Part shown: positions 18,395 through 27,735 of the stretch, in pieces | Layout: every line of letters starts with the position of its first letter | Numbering within the stretch: position 1 is the stretch's first letter | NCBI GenBank assembly: GCA_001543385.1 | Contig: LPNH01000003.1 | Coordinates: forward strand, 1-64,000 | DNA: 64,000 bases | DNA from: Candidatus Hemicellulosilyticus sp. P3 | GTDB taxonomy: Bacteria > Bacteroidota > Bacteroidia > Bacteroidales > P3 | Direction: 5' to 3' | Translations under genes and position numbers: made by a program | The notes under the pieces: model-generated | The model's database searches: none | Seen by the model: only the letters and a program-made list of their open reading frames with translations | Told to the model about the DNA's origin: nothing

Positions 18395-21069
18395 GGTGTC
18401 GTCTCTCCATACTCGCTTTGCTGTGTGTGTTTTTGGTGCCGCTCCACGCCCAGGACCCGGCCGACGGCGCGGCGGCCCGCTGGGCCGACTCGGTGATGCA
18501 GCGGATGAAACTGCGGCAGCAGGCCGCACAGCTGGTTGTGGCGCGTGTGCCGGTCAATATGACGGCCAAGCGGCAGCGACGCTTTCTGCGGGATATGCGT
18601 GAATGGCAGGTGGGCGGTGTTTGTTTCTTTGCCGGCACGACGGGTGCGCAGCGCGATCTGACATGCCGGATACAGGAGGACAGCCGGGTGCCGCTGCTGG
18701 TCTGTCTCGATGCGGAGACGGGGACGGGTATGCGGATGACGGATGTCCCGCGGCTGCCCTGCCAGATGCTGCTGGGGGCCATGCCGCCGTCGGCGGATAC
18801 GTTGATACTGGAGATGGGGCTGCTGATGGGGTCCCAGTGCCGCCAACTGGGGGTGCATGTCAATTTCGCCCCGGTGGTGGACATCAACACCAATCCGTTG
18901 AACCCTGTTATCGGCCGCCGTTCGTTCGGCCAGGACAAGGCGATGGTGGCGCACAAGGCGTCGCTCATTATGAAGGGGCTGCAGCAACAGGGGGTGATGG
19001 CTGTGGCCAAGCATTTTCCGGGGCACGGCGACACCGACGCCGACAGCCATCTGCAGCTGCCGGTGGTGCGTCACAGCCGCCGGCATATCGACTCGGTGTC
19101 GCTCTATCCTTTCCATCGTCTGATAGCGGACGGGGTGGGGGGTTGCATGGTGGCGCATCTGCATATACCTTCTCTTGACACCAACCGGAAGGTCCCGTCT
19201 ACACTCTCGGCCCGGGTGGCGGACAGTCTGCTGCGGCGGGAGCTGCATTTCGACGGGTTGATTTTCACCGACGGACTGGACATGAAGGCGGTGTCGGACA
19301 GCTACAACGCCGGCGAGGCGGCCTGTATGGCGTTGGCGGCGGGCAACGATGTCCTGCTGCTGCCTGTCGACGTGGAGGCGGCGATTGACTCGCTGGAGGA
19401 GCGCGGTCGCCGCGACACGGCGTTCTGTCGGCTGATAAGCAGCCGCTGCCGGCGGGTGCTGATGGCCAAGTACCGGCAGATTGTGGCGCCGCTTGCGCCG
19501 GTGCGACCGGGCGGCGACGTGCACGACTTGAACTACCGCCTGGCATTGGCTGGAGTCACCCTGTTGCGCAGCGACTGGCATACGGATGGGTTGCGTGTGG
19601 ATGTGACGGCGGGCAACTACAAGGAGGTGCTGGATTCGCTGGATCGGATGGTCGACACCCAGGCGGTGACGCTCTGTCTCTACGATTCACCCTATCTGCT
19701 CAACCGGATGAAGGAGCGGCTGGATTTGTGCCGCCGGCCGTTGAATATCATCGTGGCCTATCACGACCTGCCGGGTGTGCGCCGGGCGGTGGACACGCTG
19801 ATGGTCCGCCGGGGTGCTTTCAGCGGACGGCTGCCGGTCGATGTGTCGGGCTATCCGAGGGGGAGCGGCCTTGACAGCCTGGCGCCCGCCCCGCCTGCCC
19901 CGGTTCCGCTGCAGCCGTTGCAGCAGCACCATCCCGCCATAGCGGCGGCGATTGACAGCATTGTGGCGACGGGTATGCTCCGCCATGCCTATCCGGGCTG
20001 CCAGCTGCTGGTCATGCACCGCGACACGGTGTTGTATGACCGTTGCTATGGACGGCTGACCTATGACAGTGCTTCGCCGGCCGTCCGGCGGGACACACGC
20101 TATGACCTGGCGTCGGTGACCAAGATGGCGGCGACGACGCTGGCGGTGATGCGGCTGGTCGAGGAGGGCAGGGTGCAACTCGACGACCGGCTGTCGAAGT
20201 ATCTGCATTATCTGCGGTTTACGGACAAGCGCGGCATCACGCTGCGCGAGGTGCTCAGCCACTGCGCCCGCCTGCAGGCAGGCGACGCTGCATGGCGCGA
20301 TGTGTTGACCGACAGCGTTATGCGGCATCAGTACGCTTCCGACACTTTGCCCGATATCACGCCGCATATCACAAAGGCTATCGCCTCGTCCAAACGGATC
20401 AAGGAGAAGGGCAAGATGGTGTATAGCGATTTGGGCTTCATTTTGCTTGGCGATTTGGTCAGGCAGGTGTCCGGTGTGCCGCTGGACCGCTATGTGGACA
20501 GCTGTTTTTACCGTCCGTTGCATTTGGCCCGCACGGGATTCAACCCGTTGCTGCACGGTGTGGTGAAAGATTCTATAGCGCCCACAGAGGTGGACAGTGT
20601 TTTGCGCGGCGGCATGATTCAGGGCACGGTTCACGACCCGACGGCGGCGGCGATGGGCGGTGTGGCCGGCCATGCAGGCCTCTTCGGCACGGCCGCGGAT
20701 ATGGCCCGTGTCTGTCAGTTGCTGCTGCATGAGGGGGTCTGGGACGGCGACACATTGCTGCGGCCGGAGACGGTACGCCTGTTTAATCAGCGTTATTATG
20801 CCCGGCAGGGCAACCGCCGTGCACTGGGTTTCGACAAGCCGCTGTTCACACCCGTCGTCTCGGGCAATACTGCTGTGTCGGTGTCGCAGAGCAGCTTCGG
20901 TCACACGGGTTTCACCGGAACCATGATTTGGGTCGACCCCGAATATGACCTGATTTACATCTTCCTGTCCAACCGCGTCTATCCCGACACCCGCCCCAAC
21001 CTGTTGGCCGGCCTCAACATCCGCACTGACATCCAGGAACTGCTTTACCAAGCCATGAAAGATAATTAG
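18391..21069 (+). CDS. Fusion of GH3 beta-N-acetylglucosaminidase (NagZ-like) and serine beta-lactamase-like hydrolase
   Basis: An 892-residue exported protein, with signal peptide MRCRLSILALLCVFLVPLHA. The GH3 domain (about 25-370) has KHFPGHGDTDADSH at residues 207-220 with the Asp218/His220 dyad of NagZ enzymes. The nucleophile is Asp294 in IFTDGLDMK. After a linker, a class C beta-lactamase/penicillin-binding-like domain (about 530-885) has Ser575-x-x-Lys578 (ASVTKM), Tyr678-Ser-Asp680 in place of the usual YxN, and HTG at 838-840. Both halves look catalytically complete. The likely role is cleavage of N-acetylglucosamine-containing peptidoglycan or glycan fragments combined with a peptidase or esterase activity in the periplasm. 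Similar fusions are known in Bacteroidota. Confidence 0.9.
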   Translation: MRCRLSILALLCVFLVPLHAQDPADGAAARWADSVMQRMKLRQQAAQLVVARVPVNMTAKRQRRFLRDMREWQVGGVCFFAGTTGAQRDLTCRIQEDSRVPLLVCLDAETGTGMRMTDVPRLPCQMLLGAMPPSADTLILEMGLLMGSQCRQLGVHVNFAPVVDINTNPLNPVIGRRSFGQDKAMVAHKASLIMKGLQQQGVMAVAKHFPGHGDTDADSHLQLPVVRHSRRHIDSVSLYPFHRLIADGVGGCMVAHLHIPSLDTNRKVPSTLSARVADSLLRRELHFDGLIFTDGLDMKAVSDSYNAGEAACMALAAGNDVLLLPVDVEAAIDSLEERGRRDTAFCRLISSRCRRVLMAKYRQIVAPLAPVRPGGDVHDLNYRLALAGVTLLRSDWHTDGLRVDVTAGNYKEVLDSLDRMVDTQAVTLCLYDSPYLLNRMKERLDLCRRPLNIIVAYHDLPGVRRAVDTLMVRRGAFSGRLPVDVSGYPRGSGLDSLAPAPPAPVPLQPLQQHHPAIAAAIDSIVATGMLRHAYPGCQLLVMHRDTVLYDRCYGRLTYDSASPAVRRDTRYDLASVTKMAATTLAVMRLVEEGRVQLDDRLSKYLHYLRFTDKRGITLREVLSHCARLQAGDAAWRDVLTDSVMRHQYASDTLPDITPHITKAIASSKRIKEKGKMVYSDLGFILLGDLVRQVSGVPLDRYVDSCFYRPLHLARTGFNPLLHGVVKDSIAPTEVDSVLRGGMIQGTVHDPTAAAMGGVAGHAGLFGTAADMARVCQLLLHEGVWDGDTLLRPETVRLFNQRYYARQGNRRALGFDKPLFTPVVSGNTAVSVSQSSFGHTGFTGTMIWVDPEYDLIYIFLSNRVYPDTRPNLLAGLNIRTDIQELLYQAMKDN

Positions 21070-21127
21070 GCTTGGGCTGATGGGTCTGTTCTTTGACCAC
21101 GAATCATAGCAATCCGACGAATCTCTT

Positions 21128-21310
21128 TGATCCATGGATTTTCTTGATCCACGGACTTTCTTTTATCCACGGATTACACGGATGGACACGGATTTCTTTT
21201 TATTCTCTGGTTTTTTTTTTTATCCACGGATTACACGGATGGATGTGGATTTTCTTTAACTACCCAAAAAAATCATCCGTGTTCATCCGTGTAATCCGTG
21301 GATCAAAGAA
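21128..21310. repeat. Cluster of ATCCACGGATTACACGGATG repeats, two direct and one inverted
   Basis: The unit (core ATCCACGGATTACACGGATG) occurs at 21163-21196 and 21220-21257 on the + strand and inverted at 21271-21310. Two shorter partial copies lie at 21128-21160. T-rich linkers separate them. The copy at 21220 and the inverted one could pair as a long imperfect hairpin. No gene is present between the GH3 stop (21069) and the ugd stop (21392). The same repeat recurs at 63334-63431. Confidence 0.9.
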
Positions 21311-21330
21311 ACTACCGTTAATTATCAGAA

Positions 21331-21370
21331 AAGAGCATATCTCCGAAGGTGGTGATATGCTCTTTTTCTT
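21331..21370. terminator. Bidirectional terminator between GH3 and ugd
   Basis: AAGAGCATAT (21331-21340) pairs with ATATGCTCTT (21355-21364) around a 14-base loop, with T-rich sequence following on +. It lies between convergent genes. Confidence 0.7.
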
Positions 21371-21391
21371 GTGGCTGTCTGTTTGACAGAT

Positions 21392-22681
21392 TCAGTCCCG
21401 CTTGAAGATGTCGCGGGTGTAGACTTTCTCCTTTACGTCGTCAAGGCAGCTGTCGTAGCGGTTGGCGATGATGGCCTGGCATTGTTTCTTGAAGGCTGCG
21501 AGGTCGTTGACGACACGGCTGCCGAAGAAGGTGCCGCCGTCTTCAAGGGTGGGCTCGTAGATGATGACGCGGGCGCCTTTGGCCTTGATGCGTTTCATCA
21601 CGCCCTGGATGCTCGACTGGCGGAAGTTGTCGCTGTTGCTTTTCATGGTCAGGCGGTAGACGCCGATGACGCATTCGTGCTCCTGCTGCCGGCTCCAGCT
21701 GTTGTTGCTGTCGTAGTAGGTGTAGTAGCCGGCCATCTTCAGCACTTGGTCGGCGATGAAGTCTTTGCGGGTGCGGTTGCTTTCGACGATGGCGCTCATC
21801 ATGTTTTGCGGCACGTCGGCGTAGTTGGCCAACAACTGTTTGGTGTCTTTGGGCAGACAGTAGCCGCCGTAGCCGAAGCTGGGGTTGTTGTAGTGTCTGC
21901 CGATGCGCGGGTCGAGGCAGACACCGTCGATGATGTCTTTTGTGCTGAGCCCTTTCAACTCGGCGTAGGTGTCGAGTTCGTTAAAGAAGCTGACCCGCAG
22001 CGCAAGGTAGGTGTTGGCGAAGAGTTTGACGGCTTCGGCCTCGGTGCTACCCATCTCGAGGATGGCGATGTCGCGCTCGACGGCGCCCTCGGCGATGATG
22101 CGGGCGAAGGTGCGGGCGGCCTCGGCCACCGCCGCATCGTCGTGACGGTAGCCTACGATGATGCGGCTGGGGTGGAGGTTGTCGTAGAGGGCTTTGCTCT
22201 CACGCAGAAACTCGGGGGCGAAGAGGAGTCGTCCGGTGCCGAAGCGGCGGCGTACCGATTCGGTGTAGCCGACGGGAACGGTGCTCTTGATGACCATGTA
22301 GGCATGGCTGTTGACCTCCATCACTTTGCCGATGACGTCTTCCACGGCGGAGGTGTCGAAGAAGTTTTTGGCGCTGTCGTAGTTGGTGGGGGCGGCGATG
22401 ACCACATAGTCGGCATCGGCGTAGCCTTGCCGCCAGTCGAGGGTGGCATGCAACGACAGCGGCTTTTGCAAGATGCTGTCGGGCAGGCTGCGCCCCTCCT
22501 GCAGGGCCAGGTCTTCGCGGAAGAAACGCTCGATGTAATCGTCCTGGATGGGCGATTGGCGGCGGTTGACTTTGTCGACCCGTTCGGGGACGATGTCAAC
22601 GGCCTCCACTTGGTGGTGTTGCGCCAGGAGGGTGGCGATGCTGAGCCCTACATAGCCGGTGCCGGCAACTGCTATCTTCAT
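21392..22681 (-). CDS. ugd: UDP-glucose 6-dehydrogenase (nucleotide-sugar dehydrogenase)
   Basis: This 429-residue enzyme oxidises UDP-glucose to UDP-glucuronate with two NAD+. The N-terminal Rossmann motif is [20 protein letters not shown]. The central part has [12 protein letters not shown] and [13 protein letters not shown]. The catalytic cysteine is Cys275 in [15 protein letters not shown], and the C-terminal UDP-binding domain ends in [10 protein letters not shown]. It would supply sugar precursors for capsule or O-antigen. It lies 33 bases downstream of the ADP-forming synthetase gene on the same strand and probably shares its promoter. Closely related UDP-mannuronate or UDP-galacturonate enzymes differ subtly, so the substrate is likely rather than certain. 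Confidence 0.92.
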   Translation of the reverse strand: MKIAVAGTGYVGLSIATLLAQHHQVEAVDIVPERVDKVNRRQSPIQDDYIERFFREDLALQEGRSLPDSILQKPLSLHATLDWRQGYADADYVVIAAPTNYDSAKNFFDTSAVEDVIGKVMEVNSHAYMVIKSTVPVGYTESVRRRFGTGRLLFAPEFLRESKALYDNLHPSRIIVGYRHDDAAVAEAARTFARIIAEGAVERDIAILEMGSTEAEAVKLFANTYLALRVSFFNELDTYAELKGLSTKDIIDGVCLDPRIGRHYNNPSFGYGGYCLPKDTKQLLANYADVPQNMMSAIVESNRTRKDFIADQVLKMAGYYTYYDSNNSWSRQQEHECVIGVYRLTMKSNSDNFRQSSIQGVMKRIKAKGARVIIYEPTLEDGGTFFGSRVVNDLAAFKKQCQAIIANRYDSCLDDVKEKVYTRDIFKRD

Positions 22682-22714
22682 GTGTGAGTTCTTCGTCGGT
22701 TGGATTGCCGGGGG

Positions 22715-24787
22715 CTATTTTTCGAGGCGGATGCGGGCGTCGACGGCGGTGACGTAACGCGGGTTGCCCAGCAGCGGGTTGAGGTCCATCTCGGCGATTT
22801 CGGGCGCGGCTTGCACGAGGGCGCTGACACGGGCCACCTGCTCGGCATAGAGGTCGAGGTTGACGGCTTCCTGTCCACGCACGCCCTGCAGAATCTTGTA
22901 GCCGCGCAGGCGGGTGAGCATCTCTTTGGCTTCGGCGGCGGTGACGGGCGCCAGGGCGCTTTGCACGTCTTTGAGCACCTCGATGAAGATGCCGCCCAGA
23001 CCGAAGAAGATCTGATGGCCGAATTTCGGGTCGCGGATGGCGCCGATGTAGACGTCGGTGCCGTCAAGCATGGGGTACATCTCCACGGCGTAGGTCTCAG
23101 GAATGACGATGAGGCGGTCGAATTCGCGGGCCACGGTGTCGAGGTCTTTGACTCCCAGTGTCACGCCGCCGACGTCGCTTTTGTGTAGCGGGCCGACGAC
23201 TTTCATCACGAGGGGCGTTTCCTTCGAGCAGCCCACCTCTTTGGCGAAGGCAAGGGCATCTTCCTTTTTGCTCACCTCAACGCTCTTCTTGCGGCTGATG
23301 CCGGCGGCGTCGAGCAGCTCGTTGTAGTCGGCGATGTCCATATAGCCGTCCTTGCAGCGCTCGACGGTGGCTCGGATGCGTGCCACGTCGATCTGCGGCA
23401 GCTCCACTTGTTCAGGCTGCGGCTTGGGGGTGTGGTAGACCTTGCACAGGGCGTTGCCCAGCACGCACTCTTCGGGGAAGTTGATGCGGCCCCGGTCGAT
23501 GAATTCCTGTATTTCGTCTTTGACGTTGATGATGCTGGGCAGCACGGGGAAGATGGGTTTCTTGCAGTGTTTCATCTTCTCGTCCAGCAGGGCGTAGACC
23601 TCTTTGTTGGAGAAGAGTCCGGGCGATCCGAAGATGACCACCGAGAAGTCGATGTCGGTGTAGTCGTTTTCGACGGCGTCGATGATGTAGCCCAGCTGTT
23701 CGGCGGTGCCGGTGGCCAGGAAGTCGATGGGGTTGCCTACCGACGAACCGGCAAACAGTTTTTCGAGCAGGGCGGGGCTGGCGGGGTGCTCTTTGAGCGA
23801 CGGGACTTCCATGCCGCCGTTGCTGAGCACGTCGGTGAGCATCACGGCGGGGCCGCCGGCGTGGGTGATGACGGCGCAGCGTTTGCCTTTCAGTTCGGGG
23901 TGCATGAATATGGCGCAGACGGTGGTCAGCTCCTGACGGTTCTGGCAACGCACGATGCCGGCTTTGCGGAACAGGGCGTCGACGGCGGCGTCGTTGGTGG
24001 CCAAGGCGCCGGTGTGGCTGGAGGCGGCACGGCTGCCGGCGGCGCTGCCGCCGCTCTTGATGGCGGCGATGCGGCAGCCTTTGTTGATGAGGTTGCGGCT
24101 GTGGCGCAGCAGCCGTTGCGGGTCGGCGATTTTCTCCATGTAGAGCATGATGACGCGGCTGGAACGTTCGGGGTCGAAGGTTTCGTCGAGGTGTTGCAAG
24201 ACGTCTTCGATGCCCAGCTGGGCACTGTTACCGACGGCCCAGACGCTGTTGAAGGTGAGGCCGTTGGTGATGCCGTATTCCTTGATGAAGACTGCGGTGG
24301 CGCCGCTGCCTGTGATGAAGTCCACGCCGTGGGGGTCGAGGGTGGGGATGGGGGTGTCGAAGCAGCCCGCATAGTTGGTGTTGAGGAAGCCGGTGCAGTT
24401 GGGCCCGATGAGCGAGCCGCCCACCGCGTTGACGCTGTCGACGATGTGACGCTCGATGGCGGCGCCTTCGGCGTTCTCCTCGGAGAAGCCGGCGCTGATG
24501 ATGATAAAGCCTTTGGTGCCTTTCTGCTGTGTCAGCACGTCGACGGTGGCGGCGCAGAATTTGGCGGCGATGCAGAGAATGGCGCAGTCCACCTGCGGCA
24601 GGTCTTCGACGCGGGCGTAGCATTTGATGCCCTGTACTTCGCTCTCTTTGGGGTTGACGGCATAGACCTCGCCTTTGAAGGGACTGTCCAGAAGGTTTTT
24701 CAGGGCTTTGCCTCCGGGTTTATGGATGTCGGCCGAAGCACCGCAGACGACGATGCTGCGCGGATTGAGTAATTCTTTCGAAATCAT
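22715..24787 (-). CDS. ADP-forming acetate/acyl-CoA ligase (alpha-beta fusion)
   Basis: A 690-residue single-chain NDP-forming acyl-CoA synthetase, read from ATG 24787 (MISKELLNPRSIVVCGAS). It converts acyl-CoA, ADP and phosphate to acid, CoA and ATP. The alpha part has the CoA-binding fold (about 1-130), LIGPNCTGFLN, and phosphohistidine His258 in SRAASSHTGALA. The beta part has an ATP-grasp domain (about 470-690), including TPLVMKVVGPLHKSDVGGV and FGLGGIFIEVLKD. In fermenting anaerobes this yields ATP by substrate-level phosphorylation from acetyl-CoA or branched-chain acyl-CoAs, consistent with amino-acid fermentation. An upstream ATG at 24826 adds 13 implausible residues overlapping the promoter. 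Confidence 0.92.
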   Translation of the reverse strand: MISKELLNPRSIVVCGASADIHKPGGKALKNLLDSPFKGEVYAVNPKESEVQGIKCYARVEDLPQVDCAILCIAAKFCAATVDVLTQQKGTKGFIIISAGFSEENAEGAAIERHIVDSVNAVGGSLIGPNCTGFLNTNYAGCFDTPIPTLDPHGVDFITGSGATAVFIKEYGITNGLTFNSVWAVGNSAQLGIEDVLQHLDETFDPERSSRVIMLYMEKIADPQRLLRHSRNLINKGCRIAAIKSGGSAAGSRAASSHTGALATNDAAVDALFRKAGIVRCQNRQELTTVCAIFMHPELKGKRCAVITHAGGPAVMLTDVLSNGGMEVPSLKEHPASPALLEKLFAGSSVGNPIDFLATGTAEQLGYIIDAVENDYTDIDFSVVIFGSPGLFSNKEVYALLDEKMKHCKKPIFPVLPSIINVKDEIQEFIDRGRINFPEECVLGNALCKVYHTPKPQPEQVELPQIDVARIRATVERCKDGYMDIADYNELLDAAGISRKKSVEVSKKEDALAFAKEVGCSKETPLVMKVVGPLHKSDVGGVTLGVKDLDTVAREFDRLIVIPETYAVEMYPMLDGTDVYIGAIRDPKFGHQIFFGLGGIFIEVLKDVQSALAPVTAAEAKEMLTRLRGYKILQGVRGQEAVNLDLYAEQVARVSALVQAAPEIAEMDLNPLLGNPRYVTAVDARIRLEK

Positions 24788-24823
24788 ATTCTTTAGTTTT
24801 GTCGTTGTGGATTTTGGAAAAGA

Positions 24824-24855
24824 CAAATTTATGAATTATATTCAATATATTCAAG
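24824..24855 (-). promoter_or_regulatory. Promoter of the acyl-CoA ligase/ugd unit
   Basis: On the minus strand TAAATTTG (24831-24824) is preceded by CTTG (24855-24852) with a 20-base spacer. The leader before ATG 24787 is about 35 bases. Confidence 0.7.
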
Positions 24856-24915
24856 CCCAATGTTCAATTTCCGTTTCTGCCGGGGCGCGACACAGCCTGT
24901 ATATGAAAAAAATCG

Positions 24916-24923
24916 TATCTTTG
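24916..24923 (+). promoter_or_regulatory. -7 element for the PGK/nqr block
   Basis: TATCTTTG at 24916-24923 lies 82 bases before the PGK ATG and diverges from the acyl-CoA ligase promoter. No good -33 TTTG is seen. No further promoter motif is evident before frdC, so this may drive the whole PGK-nqrA-F block. Confidence 0.65.
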
Positions 24924-25005
24924 CTTTTTGCTTCATGCTTCCCGGACTTTGGCTTTTGCCCTTTACTTTGCCTGTGCTCTTGACAGTTAATTTTTTGCTC
25001 AATCT

Positions 25006-26331
25006 ATGAATCTCAACGGACTGCCCCTGATTCAGGAGGCCGATCTCAATGACAAAGTGGTGCTGGTGCGTGTGGACCACAATGTCGTCAAGTCGGGCGT
25101 GATTCACGACCCTTACCGTATCGACGCCACGTTCGGCACCTTGTTTTACATCCTCTCCAAGGGTGGCAAGATTATTTTGATGACCCACGTGGGCCGTCCG
25201 CGCGACAAGAAGACAGGCCATATCACCATCGGCGAGGAGACGTCGGTGCGCCCGATTGTGGAGTATCTGCAAAACAAGTTGCACATCAAGATTGATGTCC
25301 CCGAGTTCTATGCCCACGAGGGCAACGGCTATCTGAGCGTGGAGAGCAGTATCAACCACACCATCCGCCGTCTGCGCAGCCATGAGATCGACATGATCTA
25401 CCTGCCCAACACCCGCTGGTTTTGCGGAGAGGAGTCGACGGGCGAGGATTATGAGCGTTTCTCCAACCAGCTGGCGGGCCTGGCCGACATCTATGTCAAC
25501 GATGCTTTCGGCTCGTGGCAGCCCCACGCCTCGACAGTGGGCATTACGCGCTATCTGCCTTCTTATGCCGGGTTCCTTATGCAGAAGGAGATTGAGAATC
25601 TGGACCGCATATTCAACGCCAAGCAGCCTTTTGTGGCGGTGGTGGCCGGCAGCAAGTTCGACACCAAGATAGACAGCCTTTACGCGCTCTTGCAGAAGGC
25701 CGACCGGCTGGTGCTGGGCGGTGTCATCTACAATGCCTATCTCTGTTCGAAATATGGCGTCTCCATCAAGGGGGTGGATCCGTCCGACGTGGAGCGTGCG
25801 GCCGAGTTTGTGGCCTTTGCCGGCCATTATCCTGGCAAGATTGTGGAACTGCCCTATATCGTCGAATCGGACGTTTTCGGCGACCGGGTGGAGGGCAAAT
25901 TCCGTACACACGATATCCGGACGCTGCAGCCGGGCACCCAGCTGAATTATGTGCTGGACGTGGATCCCAGGTCTTATGATGAACCGGAGATACTTGATGT
26001 GTTCCTGCGTGCCAAGACGGTCTTTGTCAATGCGGTGATGGGGCTGGTGCCCCATTTCAACGAGGGCACCATCGGCCTCGACACGGTCATCGACCGCAAC
26101 CCGCATGCTGTCAAACTCTACGGCGGCGGCGACACGATGCAGGAACTGAAACGGCTGTTGCCCGGCCTTTACATCATGGCGCTCGACAGCCGCGACTATT
26201 ATATCTTTACAGGTGGCGGGGCGGTGCTGAAGGCGATCGAACGAAATTCGCACAGCGGTATCGCACCGGTCAAGGCTTTGATGGAACTCAAGAGCGAACA
26301 GGAGCGCTGGAAGGTGCGGTTGTCGCGATAG
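25006..26331 (+). CDS. Phosphoglycerate kinase family protein, divergent
   Basis: This 441-residue protein has the PGK fold: VVLVRVDHNV at the start, THVGRPRDKKTG, LPNTRWFCGEES, VNDAFGSWQPHAS, and TGGGAVLKAIE near the end. Many signatures are altered. VDFNVP is VDHNVV, GGAKVSDK is AGSKFDTK, and the FGTAHRAHAS region that supplies a substrate-binding arginine reads FGSWQPHAS. Arginines equivalent to the other phosphate contacts (YRID, GRP, NTR) and the lysine remain. It could be a working PGK, a paralog with another role, or impaired. Whether a standard pgk exists elsewhere in the genome decides this. It ends six bases before nqrA and seems to lead that operon. Confidence 0.8.
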   Translation: MNLNGLPLIQEADLNDKVVLVRVDHNVVKSGVIHDPYRIDATFGTLFYILSKGGKIILMTHVGRPRDKKTGHITIGEETSVRPIVEYLQNKLHIKIDVPEFYAHEGNGYLSVESSINHTIRRLRSHEIDMIYLPNTRWFCGEESTGEDYERFSNQLAGLADIYVNDAFGSWQPHASTVGITRYLPSYAGFLMQKEIENLDRIFNAKQPFVAVVAGSKFDTKIDSLYALLQKADRLVLGGVIYNAYLCSKYGVSIKGVDPSDVERAAEFVAFAGHYPGKIVELPYIVESDVFGDRVEGKFRTHDIRTLQPGTQLNYVLDVDPRSYDEPEILDVFLRAKTVFVNAVMGLVPHFNEGTIGLDTVIDRNPHAVKLYGGGDTMQELKRLLPGLYIMALDSRDYYIFTGGGAVLKAIERNSHSGIAPVKALMELKSEQERWKVRLSR

Positions 26332-26337
26332 AGAGGT

Positions 26338-27735
26338 ATGCCGGACGTCATTAAGGTCAGAAAAGGTCTCGACATTCCGTTGCCGGGTGCCGCAGCCGCA
26401 AAGGTGGACGCTGCCGACGGGATTCTGTCGTATGCGGTGCAGCCTGTCGATTATGTGGGTTTTGAGCCCCGTCTGCTGGTCCGCGAAGGTGACAGCGTGC
26501 AGGCCGGATCGCCCCTGCTCTGCGACAAGGGCGACGATCGCCTTGTGCTTGCCTCTCCGGTCTGCGGCACGGTGCGACGTATTGTGCGCGGCGACCGGCG
26601 CCGGCTGCTGGCGGTGGAGGTGGAACGCGGGTCGACGGAGACGCCGGACGGCTTGGATAAGCCCGCCCCATCGGATTTGTCCGATCTGACGGCGCTGCGG
26701 CGACGGCTGCAGGCGACGGGGCTTTGGGCCTCGATCGTACAGCGGCCTTTCGGCATTATCGCCCCGCCGGACTCACACCCCAAGGCCGTCTTTGTGTCGT
26801 GCTGTGACAGCGCCCCGCTGGCGGCCAGTTGCGACATCACGCTGCGGGGCCGCGAGGCGGAGTTTCGCCGCGGGATAGAGGCGTTGGCTGCGCTGGCCGA
26901 CGCCCCGCTGCATCTGGCGTTGCGCCGAGGTCAGGCGCTCGCTGCCCTGGACGGCATGCCGCCCAAGGTGAAGGTGCATTATATGGAGGGCCCGCATCCG
27001 GCCGGCAACGTCGGCACACTGATGGCGGCGGTCGCCCCGCTCAACAAGGGAGAGACGGCCTGGGCCGTCGACCCGCAGGATGTGGCTTGCATCGGCCGCT
27101 GGCTCATCACGGGGCGCTATGCCCCGGAACGGGTGGTGGCGGTGTGCGGCCCGGCTGCGCAGCAGCCGCAATACTATCGTGTGACGGCGGGAGCCTGTGT
27201 GGCGTCGCTGTTGTCGCCGCATCTGCCCGCGACGTGTGCGACACCGCGCATCATCGCCGGCAATGTGCTGACAGGCAGGCAGATTTCTGTCGACGGATTT
27301 CTCCCCGCCCGCACCTCCGAACTGACGCTGCTGCCCGAGGGCGACCGCTATGATTTTCTGGGCTGGTTGCGCCCCGGGTTTCGCAAATACAGTTTTTCGC
27401 GCACGTTCCTGTCGGGGCTGTTGCCACGATGCTGGCAGCGGCGCATGACGGCACGCAGCCCGCGCCGGGTGCCGCTGTTCGACACCGGCTGCCACGGCGG
27501 TGTGCGCCCCCTGGTCTTTGGCGAACCATTCGACCGGGTGTTTCCGTTGGACATCTACCCCATGGAGCTTGTCAAGGCGGCGGTTGTGGGCGACGTGGAG
27601 CGGCTGGAGCGGCTGGGCATCTATGAGGTGGAGCCCGAGGATCTGGCTTTGTGTGAATTTGTCGACCCGTCGAAGACCGAGATACAGACGCTCATTCGCA
27701 CGGCGCTGGAGCTGTGCAGAAAGGAGGCCGGGTGA
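26338..27735 (+). CDS. nqrA: Na+-translocating NADH:quinone oxidoreductase subunit A
   Basis: This 465-residue cytoplasmic subunit of Na+-NQR begins with the typical VIKVRKGLDIPLPGAA and contains PVDYVGFEPRLLVREGDSV, GTVRRIVRGDRRRL, LRRGQALAALDG and GPHPAGNVGTLM. The C-terminal part has YPMELVKAAVVGDVERLERLGIYEVEPED, recognisable NqrA sequence. NqrA contacts NqrB and helps form the quinone site. It is the first of six contiguous nqr genes, overlapping nqrB by four bases. Confidence 0.95.
   Translation: MPDVIKVRKGLDIPLPGAAAAKVDAADGILSYAVQPVDYVGFEPRLLVREGDSVQAGSPLLCDKGDDRLVLASPVCGTVRRIVRGDRRRLLAVEVERGSTETPDGLDKPAPSDLSDLTALRRRLQATGLWASIVQRPFGIIAPPDSHPKAVFVSCCDSAPLAASCDITLRGREAEFRRGIEALAALADAPLHLALRRGQALAALDGMPPKVKVHYMEGPHPAGNVGTLMAAVAPLNKGETAWAVDPQDVACIGRWLITGRYAPERVVAVCGPAAQQPQYYRVTAGACVASLLSPHLPATCATPRIIAGNVLTGRQISVDGFLPARTSELTLLPEGDRYDFLGWLRPGFRKYSFSRTFLSGLLPRCWQRRMTARSPRRVPLFDTGCHGGVRPLVFGEPFDRVFPLDIYPMELVKAAVVGDVERLERLGIYEVEPEDLALCEFVDPSKTEIQTLIRTALELCRKEAG

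Noticed and set aside
21163-21310. Possible CRISPR array
   Set aside because: Repeat copies are unequal in length, one is inverted, and spacers are short T-rich tracts rather than unique sequences of constant size. No cas gene is nearby.
24824-24855. dif-like recombination site suggested by AT-rich dyads
   Set aside because: The dyad (TGAATTATATTCA) is short and lies in a good minus-strand promoter. It does not match a 28-base XerC/XerD site that I can recognise.
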